NCBI GenBank assembly: GCA_965226435.1 | Contig: CBDDCY010000010.1 | Span: 124,001 to 188,000 of the forward strand | Direction: 5' to 3' | Source: UBA6623 sp965226435 | Lineage (GTDB): Bacteria > Acidobacteriota > Terriglobia > Bryobacterales > UBA6623 | Length of the DNA stretch: 64,000 bases | The notes under the pieces: model-generated | The model's database searches: none | Seen by the model: the letters and a program-made list of their open reading frames with translations, nothing else | Told to the model about the DNA's origin: nothing | Translations under genes and position numbers: made by a program | Part shown: positions 8,936-16,582 of the stretch, in pieces | Numbering within the stretch: position 1 is the stretch's first letter | Layout: each line of letters starts with the position of its first letter

Positions 8936-11754
8936 GCAAGTCTCGAGTAGTTGCCGTCGGCTTTCTCCTTCTCGTAATAAACTCGGGCTGGATCTGGGCC
9001 TTCCCCGAAGCCAGCGTCGCCTACCTGACGAGCGTTCTGGTCCACATCGGCCTCGGGTTGGCCCTCACCGCCGGCGTTTGGGTGCTGCGCGAAGACGCCG
9101 TCGCGGCGCTGCGTAAGAATGGACGGCTCGCGCTCGCCAGCGTCTCGGCGGCGGCCGCGCTCGGCTTGGTGCTGTGCGTCGTTGGCGCCACGCGGCCTAA
9201 CCAATCGATCGTTATCGCGCACGGAGCTTTCGGCTTCCTCGGAGCGCTGCTGGTGATCGTTTGGGCTTGGAAGAGCCGGCGAGGTTTTGCGCGCTTGTCG
9301 GCCATCGCGCTAACCGTCGCGTTGGCTTTGCCCGTGATCAGTTCGTTGCGCCTGGAATGGTTCCCTCGCGCCGAGGACCGCATCATCAATCCCAACACCG
9401 CGCCCCTCAGCATGGACTACGAGGGCGGCGGCCGTGACAGCCCCTTTTTTCCTTCCGCCTCCGTCACGAACACCGGCGGCCTGATTCCCTCAGGCTTTTT
9501 CATGGACTCGAAGGTTTGCGGCGCCTGCCACGAAGACATCTACGAGCAGTGGAACAGTTCGATGCACCATTTCTCGTCGTTCAACAATCAGTTCTACCGC
9601 AAGTCCATTGAGTACATGCAGGAGACGGCGGGGATTGAGGCTTCGAAGTGGTGTGCCGGGTGCCACGACCACGCCATGTTTTTCAACGGGCGCTTTGAGA
9701 AGCCGGCGAAGGATCAAATTGACACGCCGGAGGCTCAAGCCGGGCTCGGTTGCATGTCCTGTCATTCGATTACACACGTCCCCGACACCATGGGCAACGG
9801 CGGTTTCACAATGACCTATCCGCCGCTGCATGACCTGATGTCGAGCGACAATTGGCTGATTCGCTCGCTGCACGATTACGTCATCAACACCGCTCCGGCC
9901 GCTCATCGCAATGCGTTCATGAAGCCCTTCATGCGCCTCGATAAGTCGGAGTTTTGCTCGACGTGCCACAAAGTGCATCTCGACGTGCCGGTCAACAATT
10001 ACCGCTGGTTCCGCGGTTTCAACGAGTACGACTCGTGGCAGGCGAGCGGCGTCTCGGGTTTCGGGGCGCGGTCGTTCTACTATCCCGAGCAGTCCGCCAA
10101 CTGCAACGATTGCCACATGCCGCTGGTCGCTTCCAACGACCCGGGCAACATCGACGGCTACGTGCATTCGCACCGTTTTCCGGCGGCCAACACCGCCGTG
10201 CCCTACGTCAACCAAGACCAAGCGCAACTCGATGTCGTGAAGAAATTTCTTCAGGACGGCATCGTGACCGTCGATATTTTCGCCGTCTCGCCGGTCAAAG
10301 AGGATGACGCCTCGGTTTCGATGCGCCGGCGGGCGGGCGAAACGCCGATGTTGTCCACCGGTTTCGCGGTGGGCGAGGAGGCCGAGAGCGGGGCCCGGTC
10401 GGTTGTGCTGCGGGAAGTCGGCGAGATCGCCGCGCCGATCGATCGCGCCGCGCCGGTTCTCGCGCCCGGCGACAACGTCAAAGTGGACGTGGTCGTCCGC
10501 ACGCGCAAGGTCGGGCATTTCTTCCCCGGCGGTACGGTTGATTCATTTGACGTCTGGGTTGAACTGCAGGCCGTCGACGCAACCGGACGCATCATCTACT
10601 GGAGCGGAAAGGTCGAGGACGACGGCCGCGGACCGGTCGAGCCCGGCGCGCACTTTTACCGCGCCTTCCTGCTCGACGCACACAGCAACCCGATTAACAA
10701 GCGCAACGCCTTCCAGGCGCGCAGTCTGCTTTACGCGCAGTTGATTCCCCCGGGCGCGGCCGACACGGCGCACTTCCGCATGACCATACCGCCCGATGCG
10801 CAGGGTCCGATTCGTCTCTTGGCAAAACTCAACTACCGCAAATTTTCGCACTACTACACGCAGTTTTCCTATGCCGGGCAACCGGACCCGGCCGACGATT
10901 CCCCCTTCGGCAAAGACTTCGATGACCGCCGCTTTCTTTTCCTGCCCGAAAACATCCCCGCCAATGTTTCCGGACAGATCAAGGGCAGGATCCCCACGCT
11001 GCCGATCGTCGCGCTCGCCGCGGCTGAAATCGAAATTCGTTTGGGGCGTCAGGAAACCGACTGGGGACCGAGGGTCACCCGAGAGGACTACACACGCTGG
11101 AATGACTACGGGATCGGTCTGCTGCGTCAGGGCGATCTCAAAGGCGCGGAGTACGCCTTCCAACGCGTCACCGAAGCTAACCCCGACTTCGCCGACGGTT
11201 GGCTCAATATCGCCCGCGCTTTGATTCAGGAGGGCCAAACCGAGGCCGCCAAACCGTTCATCCAGCGGGCCCTCGCAATCGACGACAGCCTCGGACGGAC
11301 TCACTTCTTCCACGCCAAAGTGCAACGCGCTGAAGGCGACTATGACGATGCCCTAGCTTCCCTGCGCAGGGCCGAGAGCAGCTACCCCCGAGACCGCGTG
11401 GTGCTCAATGAAATCGCGCAGATTCTCTTCCGCAAGCGCCAATATCAAGGGGCGCTCGACGTGCTTAACCGCGTGGCGCGCATTGATCCGGAGGACTTAC
11501 AGATGCACTACACGCGCATGCTCTGCTATCGCGGCTTAGGCGACGCCGAAAGCGCTGACCGCGAGGAGACACTCTTCCGGCGCTTCAAAGCCGACGAAGC
11601 TTCGCAGACCATCACTGCCCGCATTCGCCGCCTCAGTCCTGAAGACAACAACGAGCGGCAACCCATTCACGAGCATGTGACGGTCGACCTGCCTCCGGGG
11701 TTGCGGGTTCAGCAGGAGGGCGGGGCGGGGGGACCCGTTGGCGGCGGATTGTAG
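8932..11754 (+). CDS. Membrane-anchored pentaheme c-type cytochrome with C-terminal TPRs
   Basis: GTG start inside a GTGA overlap with the upstream gene. About five hydrophobic segments fill residues 5-140. Five CxxCH heme-binding motifs follow: CGACH (196), CAGCH (241), CMSCH (274), CSTCH (342) and CNDCH (391). The spacing and the first motif's context (VCGACHEDIYEQW) resemble the cytochrome c554/hydroxylamine-oxidoreductase-like superfamily. After a beta-rich middle region, residues about 720-890 hold TPRs (YGIGLLRQGDLKGAEYAFQRV and more). Hemes would lie in the periplasm. A role in electron transfer with the UnbV partner is inferred; the redox partner is unknown. The protein is 940 residues long. 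Confidence 0.85.
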   Translation: MSKSRVVAVGFLLLVINSGWIWAFPEASVAYLTSVLVHIGLGLALTAGVWVLREDAVAALRKNGRLALASVSAAAALGLVLCVVGATRPNQSIVIAHGAFGFLGALLVIVWAWKSRRGFARLSAIALTVALALPVISSLRLEWFPRAEDRIINPNTAPLSMDYEGGGRDSPFFPSASVTNTGGLIPSGFFMDSKVCGACHEDIYEQWNSSMHHFSSFNNQFYRKSIEYMQETAGIEASKWCAGCHDHAMFFNGRFEKPAKDQIDTPEAQAGLGCMSCHSITHVPDTMGNGGFTMTYPPLHDLMSSDNWLIRSLHDYVINTAPAAHRNAFMKPFMRLDKSEFCSTCHKVHLDVPVNNYRWFRGFNEYDSWQASGVSGFGARSFYYPEQSANCNDCHMPLVASNDPGNIDGYVHSHRFPAANTAVPYVNQDQAQLDVVKKFLQDGIVTVDIFAVSPVKEDDASVSMRRRAGETPMLSTGFAVGEEAESGARSVVLREVGEIAAPIDRAAPVLAPGDNVKVDVVVRTRKVGHFFPGGTVDSFDVWVELQAVDATGRIIYWSGKVEDDGRGPVEPGAHFYRAFLLDAHSNPINKRNAFQARSLLYAQLIPPGAADTAHFRMTIPPDAQGPIRLLAKLNYRKFSHYYTQFSYAGQPDPADDSPFGKDFDDRRFLFLPENIPANVSGQIKGRIPTLPIVALAAAEIEIRLGRQETDWGPRVTREDYTRWNDYGIGLLRQGDLKGAEYAFQRVTEANPDFADGWLNIARALIQEGQTEAAKPFIQRALAIDDSLGRTHFFHAKVQRAEGDYDDALASLRRAESSYPRDRVVLNEIAQILFRKRQYQGALDVLNRVARIDPEDLQMHYTRMLCYRGLGDAESADREETLFRRFKADEASQTITARIRRLSPEDNNERQPIHEHVTVDLPPGLRVQQEGGAGGPVGGGL

Positions 11755-11842
11755 TTCTCTTCCGAAGATCCTCGACCCGAGTCATTGGGGCGGCTGTGTC
11801 TGAGAATGCCGCATGGCAAGATTTCCGCGCGTCTTGGGATTT

Positions 11843-11862
11843 CGAACCGATGAATCGGTTCG
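11843..11862. terminator. Perfect hairpin between convergent genes
   Basis: CGAACCGATGAATCGGTTCG folds into a 9-bp perfect stem with a 2-base loop. It lies in the 150-base gap between the cytochrome gene (plus strand) and the DUF218 gene (minus strand). There is no adjacent T run, so it is a structural candidate for bidirectional termination only. Confidence 0.4.
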
Positions 11863-11904
11863 CGGCAAGCGTGGACGCTCACGCCACGTCGCCGTCACGG
11901 AACA

Positions 11905-12549
11905 TCACACCCTGATGCCGAAGCGCCACGCGATGTAGCCCAGAGCTTCGCGGGCGTAGTGTTTTCCGCGCGTCCAGAAGTCGTCGCGGCCGGGAGTGCG
12001 CGGGGAGCCGTAGACTGTCACTCCGCGTTCCTCAAGCATCCGCTTGATGCGGTGGATGTGATAGCCGTCACTGACAACGATGCAGGACTCCAGTTCCATG
12101 CGGTTCATGATTTCAGCCACCGCCGCGGCGCTGTGCATGGTCGATCGTCCTTCGGTTTCCGCGGTAATGAATTCCGCGGGCACGCCTTGCTCGGAAAGAT
12201 ACTCGCGGCTGACATCGCCTTCGGAAAAGCGGGCGCCGCGACCCTGGCCGCCTGTGGTGATGATGCGGGGCGCCAGCCGGCGCCTGTAGAGATCGAGGGC
12301 ATGGTCCAGGCGAGCTTTCAACACCGGCGAAGGCCGCCCGCGGTATTGCGCCGCCCCCAGCACCACGATGGCGTCGGCATTACGCGCTTCATCCGTGCGC
12401 GCGTAATGCCGAACCTCGAGAACGACGAACCCGAAATAGCTCGCGCCCGCCGCGATCACGATCGCGAGCAGTACCGCGACGGCAGCCCAAGGCCGCTTGG
12501 ACTTCGGCGACGGAGCGTCTACAACAGGTGTTTCTCCAATTGCGCCCAA
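11905..12549 (-). CDS. YdcF/SanA-like DUF218 domain membrane protein
   Basis: An N-terminal transmembrane helix (AAVAVLLAIVIAAGASYFGF) is followed by a DUF218 domain: NADAIVVLGAAQYRGRPSPVLKARLDHALDLYRR, IITTGGQG, EGRSTMHSAAAVAEIM and a C-terminal SDGYHIHRIKRML segment. Members of this family are envelope-associated proteins of unclear activity; E. coli SanA and YdcF are named examples. The start is uncertain: no ATG or GTG lies before the helix, and TTG at 12549 is used here, overlapping the end of the upstream tsaC-like gene by 31 bases. This gives 214 residues. The overlap implies co-transcription with the tRNA modification genes. Confidence 0.72.
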   Translation of the reverse strand: MGAIGETPVVDAPSPKSKRPWAAVAVLLAIVIAAGASYFGFVVLEVRHYARTDEARNADAIVVLGAAQYRGRPSPVLKARLDHALDLYRRRLAPRIITTGGQGRGARFSEGDVSREYLSEQGVPAEFITAETEGRSTMHSAAAVAEIMNRMELESCIVVSDGYHIHRIKRMLEERGVTVYGSPRTPGRDDFWTRGKHYAREALGYIAWRFGIRV

Positions 12550-13139
12550 GACACAGCTCCCGGCCGAAGGATGCGCCCTCGGCCCGTCAAATCCAGAATC
12601 GTCGACGGCCGCCGCCAACGGGACCGTCCGCCATCCACAATATAGTAGACTTGTTTGCCCAACTGTAGTTGCACTTCCCGGGCCGTTGTCGCCGCCGAAC
12701 GTCCGGAAAGATTCGCGCTCGTGCCGGTCAGCGGTCGCCCCGCGGCCCGAATCAACGACCGCACAAGCCGAGACGCCGGCAACCGAACCGCGACCGTTCC
12801 CGTGCCGGCGGTGATCGTCTTGGGTACAGCGGCATTCGCCGGCAAGACGATCGTCAACGGTCCGGGCCAAAAATGGGCGGCGATTCGGTCAAACGTTTTC
12901 GGGAGATCCCGAGCGACCAAAGCGAGATGCTCACGCGAATCAATCAAGAGCAAGATGGGGTTTGACTCGGGACGGCGCTTGATGGCGAAAAGACGTTCAA
13001 CAGCTCCCGGATCAAATGGGTTCGCCGCTAACCCGTAGACGGTGTCGGTCGGCACCGCGATCACCTCTCCGACTCGGATTGCCGCCGCCGCGCGACGCAC
13101 AGCGGCCCACGAGGGACGGTGCGGGTCGACTCGAATCAT
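12519..13139 (-). CDS. tsaC: Sua5/YciO/YrdC-family threonylcarbamoyl-AMP synthase
   Basis: The enzyme makes threonylcarbamoyl-AMP from threonine, bicarbonate and ATP for the t6A modification at position 37 of ANN-decoding tRNAs. Family motifs are VIAVPTDTVYGLAANPF, LFAIKRRPESNPILLLI, FWPGPLTIVLPA, TVAVRLPA and LTGTSANLSG. The 206-residue product has the short TsaC-type length and lacks the extra Sua5 domain. The ATG at 13139 is preferred over a GTG-type start at 13223, which would add a non-conserved, proline-rich tail and run into the upstream gene. It lies 64 bases after the mtaB-like gene, which acts on the finished t6A, so the two form a pathway pair. Confidence 0.9.
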   Translation of the reverse strand: MIRVDPHRPSWAAVRRAAAAIRVGEVIAVPTDTVYGLAANPFDPGAVERLFAIKRRPESNPILLLIDSREHLALVARDLPKTFDRIAAHFWPGPLTIVLPANAAVPKTITAGTGTVAVRLPASRLVRSLIRAAGRPLTGTSANLSGRSAATTAREVQLQLGKQVYYIVDGGRSRWRRPSTILDLTGRGRILRPGAVSWAQLEKHLL

Positions 13140-13203
13140 CGCGCCTCTAGGGGGTCCGACCGGCATTCTCACCGCGCCGCTCACGGGGCTTACCACGGAA
13201 TCG

Positions 13204-14601
13204 CTAAGCCGATACGGCCACAAGCTCCGTCAGTCCGACGTTCGAGCGGAGTTCGCGAGCCTTCGTCGATTGCTCGTCGACAACACCGATTTCCACGTCA
13301 ATCAACTCCGCGCCTCCTCGCCGCGCGGTGTCAAGCTCGACGGTCACGTAGTTGTCGGTCAACGCGAACCCCGCGGTCCTGTCGGCTTGCTCCAGCGTGA
13401 CGGCCTCGAAACGCTTCCCGGCAAGCGACCGCCGAAACGCCAGATTCTTCTCGGCCGCCAATTCCCGCAAGATGCGATTGCGCTCTTTCTTAACGGGGGG
13501 CGCGATATGACCGGACATCTCATGCGCCTCTGTGTCGGGACGAGCAGAATAAGTAAAGACATGCAGATACGTAAATGGAAGATCGGCGACAAGCCCGCGC
13601 GTTGCCTCGAAATCTTCGTCGGTCTCCCCAGGGAAGCCGACCATCACATCCGCGCCGATGGCGGCCTCGGGCATCAAGCGCCGCGCTCGTTCCACGCGGT
13701 CGGCGTAGTGGCGCGCTCGATAACGTCGCCGCATCGCTTTCAAAACCCCATCCGATCCCGACTGCATGGGAATGTGCACATGCTTGGCAATGCGATCGGA
13801 CGAAGCCGCGAGATCGAGCAGGTCATTCGTCCAGTCCATCGGTTCGACTGAACTAAGGCGCAACTTGCGAATGTCGGTTTCGTCCAGCACACGGCGCAGC
13901 AACGCCGCCAGCCGCGGCCGGCCGTCCAAATCGCGTCCCCAGCGCCCCAAGTTAATGCCCGTCAGGACCACTTCCGGGTAATGCCGCGCCAAGCGTCGAA
14001 TGCTCGATAGAACGCTCTCCGCCTCGGCGCTGCGACTGTGCCCCCTTACGGTGGGAATAATGCAGAAGCCGCAACGGTTGTTGCACCCGTCTTGAATTTT
14101 CAAATTTGGGCGGCTGCGCTCGCGTCCCGCGTCGACCACTTGCGCCGCAAGCCGGGACACATTCTCGAAAGTCTCGCCCACCAACACGCCGCCATCGCGA
14201 ATTTCACCGTGGAACGCCGGTCCGCGCGGAGACGGCTCGGAAGCGATCCGTACCAGTTGCGGCGCCACAATCTCGCCGATGGCGCTCTTGTGAGAATTGC
14301 CGACAACCCACTTGACGCCCTGCAGCGCGGACAACTCATCGGGCCGGCGCTGGGCGTAGCAGCCGGTGACCAGAATCTCGGCCTCGGGATTCTCCCGATG
14401 AATGCGCCGAATTGTCTGACGCGCGTCCTGGTCGGCCTGGTGAGTGACGGTACAGGTGTTGACGATGACAACGTCGGAAGCCGAAGCCGCGCTACCGGCC
14501 TCTAACCCACGCGCCGCCAATTCCGCTTCCAGTCCCGCCCCGTCGGCCTGCGTCGCGCGGCAACCGAAATTGCGGACGAAAAATGTGCGCGGGTTGTGCA
14601 T
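13204..14601 (-). CDS. mtaB: MtaB-type tRNA t6A37 methylthiotransferase (radical SAM)
   Basis: MtaB adds a methylthio group to t6A37 to make ms2t6A. The N-terminal UPF0004 domain has the three iron-sulfur cysteines C14 (NFGCRATQADG), C50 (NTCTV) and C81 (GCYAQ). The radical SAM cluster is C173/C177/C180 in CNNRCGFC. HIPMQSGSDGVLKAMRRRY and VGFPGETDEDFE are typical of the family, and a TRAM-like beta domain ends the protein. NFGCRATQ favours MtaB over MiaB. The ATG at 14601 begins a compact HNPRTFFVRNFGC start; an in-frame start at 14643 is less likely. The product has 465 residues and is followed by the t6A synthesis gene. Confidence 0.9.
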   Translation of the reverse strand: MHNPRTFFVRNFGCRATQADGAGLEAELAARGLEAGSAASASDVVIVNTCTVTHQADQDARQTIRRIHRENPEAEILVTGCYAQRRPDELSALQGVKWVVGNSHKSAIGEIVAPQLVRIASEPSPRGPAFHGEIRDGGVLVGETFENVSRLAAQVVDAGRERSRPNLKIQDGCNNRCGFCIIPTVRGHSRSAEAESVLSSIRRLARHYPEVVLTGINLGRWGRDLDGRPRLAALLRRVLDETDIRKLRLSSVEPMDWTNDLLDLAASSDRIAKHVHIPMQSGSDGVLKAMRRRYRARHYADRVERARRLMPEAAIGADVMVGFPGETDEDFEATRGLVADLPFTYLHVFTYSARPDTEAHEMSGHIAPPVKKERNRILRELAAEKNLAFRRSLAGKRFEAVTLEQADRTAGFALTDNYVTVELDTARRGGAELIDVEIGVVDEQSTKARELRSNVGLTELVAVSA

Positions 14602-14688
14602 CGCGAGCGGTGAAGGGGGTCGAAGCCCCCGATTGGAGGCCAAGACTCATTCTACCGGGAGCGGGCTCCGGCGCGGATCGCCGCGGGC

Positions 14689-15696
14689 TCAGTACCCCTT
14701 CTTCTTGTCCACTACGTTGAGCAAGGGCTGCCCTTCCGAGAACCGCCTGATATTCTCGTGCGCAATGCCTAACATCCGCCCCCGGTCCTGATCCGACCGG
14801 CCGGCGATATGAGGGGTCACGATGACGTTGTCAAACTGCCAAAGCGCGTGGCCCTCCGGCAGCGGTTCCGGATCCGTCACGTCCACGCCCGCCGCGCTAA
14901 GTCTTTGGCTGTCGAGCGCCTTCACAAGCGAATTCAAGTCGTACGTGCCGCCGCGACTGACGGCGATGAAAAACGCGCCCTTTTTCATCAGGTCGAATTG
15001 GCTGGGACCGATCATCTTATGACTCTTCGGCGTGTGCGGCGCGGCCATGAAGATCACGTCCGCCTCGGGCAGCACATCGTCCAAGCTGTCGGGCTTGACG
15101 ACTCTGCTGAGAAAAGGCGAGAAAGGAACATCCTCGGGGTCGACGCCGATCACATTCATTCCGAAGGCCCAGGCGCGTTGGGCGATCTGCATGCCGATGC
15201 CGCCCACCCCGATCAGAACCGCCGTCTTGCCGCGCAATTCGAGCAGCTTGTCGGTGCGGCGTGTCCACTTACCCTTTTGGCGGTCGGCGATGAACCTCGG
15301 CAGGTCGCGCGTGTGGGCCAGCAACATAGCCATGGCGTGATCGGCGATTTCCGGCCCTTGGACGATTTGGTTGTTCGTCAACACGATGTCGCTGTCGCGC
15401 AGATCATTCCCTCCGGAAAGATGCAGCACCTTCTCAACGCCGGCACTGAGCGTTTGCACCCATTCCAGTTTCTTGCCCGCGCGAACGTGCTCGGGTTTGA
15501 TGTTGCCGATGAAACCTTGCGCGTCGGCGATGTGATCCATCACCGTATCCTTCGTCACTCGGACGAGCTTGGCGTTCGGCGCGCCTTTCCCCCAGTCGGC
15601 GATCACTTCCTCCGACTGGTTCATCACGAGAATCTTCTTGGTCTCGGCGCCCAGCGCCAAAACGGACAGGGTCAAGACGAAAATCAATCTATACAT
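14689..15696 (-). CDS. D-2-hydroxyacid dehydrogenase family protein with a signal peptide
   Basis: The NAD-binding Rossmann core is intact: GVGGIG at 163-168, then VIGVDPED. The catalytic triad of the family is visible as R248 (VSRGGTYD), E277 (TDPEPLPEGH) and H296 (TPHIAG). Such enzymes interconvert D-2-hydroxy acids and 2-oxo acids; the substrate is unknown. ATG at 15696 has a strong GGAGGA ribosome site eight bases upstream, which decides the start. The first 17 residues (MYRLIFVLTLSVLALGA) form a convincing signal peptide, unusual for an NAD-dependent enzyme. The reading frame extends upstream to 15981, but that part looks non-coding. Product 335 residues. Confidence 0.88.
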   Translation of the reverse strand: MYRLIFVLTLSVLALGAETKKILVMNQSEEVIADWGKGAPNAKLVRVTKDTVMDHIADAQGFIGNIKPEHVRAGKKLEWVQTLSAGVEKVLHLSGGNDLRDSDIVLTNNQIVQGPEIADHAMAMLLAHTRDLPRFIADRQKGKWTRRTDKLLELRGKTAVLIGVGGIGMQIAQRAWAFGMNVIGVDPEDVPFSPFLSRVVKPDSLDDVLPEADVIFMAAPHTPKSHKMIGPSQFDLMKKGAFFIAVSRGGTYDLNSLVKALDSQRLSAAGVDVTDPEPLPEGHALWQFDNVIVTPHIAGRSDQDRGRMLGIAHENIRRFSEGQPLLNVVDKKKGY

Positions 15697-15987
15697 GGCG
15701 GTCCTCCGGGAACTCGTCGATTCTACCGCAGTGGAAGGGTCGGCGCTACCGCCCCGAAAAAACGACCCTCCAATTTCGGGGCCTCGGCCGGCCGCCTTTT
15801 GTGGAGTGTTGGGCGGAACTTCCGGCCAAATCGGTCGATACACCAGATGGGCGGAGCTTGTCGAGGGGTTGACACACAGGCATAATGAGATACAGGGGAA
15901 GTGGCTGATGACGCAGGAGGCGAGTACTCGCGCGGCACATCGTTGTTCCAGCTGTGGAGCCTTGCTTATCAAGGTGCCCACCTTGCA

Positions 15988-16311
15988 ATGCGCGGACTGC
16001 GGTACGGCTCATCCTCTTCGCGCCTTCTACTCAAGTCCGGCTCAACCTACGTTGCGGAGTGTCTCGATCTGAACCTCATTTCGGAGGGCCCCACCCCTGA
16101 AAACGCAATTCAGCGTCTCCAGGAAGCCATGTCCGGGTATCTCTCGATCGCATTCGAGGGAGACGCAAACGGGTTAGTGTTGCGGCCTGCGCCGGCAAGT
16201 CGGTGGATCCGTTATTATTGGCACTCCTTGAAACGAAAAATCCGCCGCCACGAATCGCACAACCATTCCTTGACCTACGAACCTAGCGGGCGCTTGCAGC
16301 ACTGTCCCTAA
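15988..16311 (+). CDS. HicB-like antitoxin-type protein
   Basis: The core RLLLKSGSTYVAECLDLNLISEGPTPENAIQRLQEAM matches the HicB-like partial RNase H fold, followed by a basic helix RWIRYYWHSLKRKIRR. ATG at 15988 gives 107 residues; the frame is open back to a GTG at 15901. In the next frame, 15908-16072 encodes a possible zinc ribbon (CSSCG...CADCG), so a frameshifted ribbon-HicB fusion cannot be excluded. Its stop overlaps the end of a HicA-like gene on the opposite strand by four bases, so the two are tail to tail rather than in one operon. Confidence 0.6.
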   Translation: MRGLRYGSSSSRLLLKSGSTYVAECLDLNLISEGPTPENAIQRLQEAMSGYLSIAFEGDANGLVLRPAPASRWIRYYWHSLKRKIRRHESHNHSLTYEPSGRLQHCP

Positions 16312-16574
16312 ATTTTCTTGGCCGTTCGCTTGGTGGACGAGTAGAATTCCCGCCTCGTGAATCCCGACTGCTCGATCATGCTCTTTTTCAATCGGCGATT
16401 GAACTGTGGGTGCGCCGTGTCTACCGTTACGATCCGCCGTTGATTAACCACCTCGTCCGGAAGCCTTTCATAGTGCGAGTGGGAACCTTCCTGTCGTTTC
16501 ATCTTGAATCCGAGCTTGAGCAAGATCGCCCGTACGTCGGATGGCGTAAGCGGCGGGTAACGGCGGATCCCCAT
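16308..16574 (-). CDS. HicA-like toxin-family protein
   Basis: This 88-residue product has the HicA pattern: a leading helix PSDVRAILLKLGFKM, the strand with the characteristic histidine EGSHSHYE, a central strand RRIVTVDTAHPQ, and a terminal helix ending SGFTRREFY. It starts 9 bases after the stop of the topoisomerase III-RecQ fusion gene on the same strand and may be transcribed with it. The likely partner, a HicB-like protein, is encoded convergently with a 4-base overlap of the 3' ends. Whether it is an active mRNA interferase cannot be read from the sequence. Confidence 0.7.
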   Translation of the reverse strand: MGIRRYPPLTPSDVRAILLKLGFKMKRQEGSHSHYERLPDEVVNQRRIVTVDTAHPQFNRRLKKSMIEQSGFTRREFYSSTKRTAKKI

Positions 16575-16582
16575 GGACCCTC

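Noticed and set aside
9490..10518. 342-codon minus-strand frame opposite the cytochrome gene
   Set aside because: It lies fully against the five-heme coding sequence and has no recognisable domain.
15697..15981. N-terminal extension of the D-2-hydroxyacid dehydrogenase frame
   Set aside because: The ribosome site and signal peptide at 15696 define the start; the upstream part has no conserved sequence.
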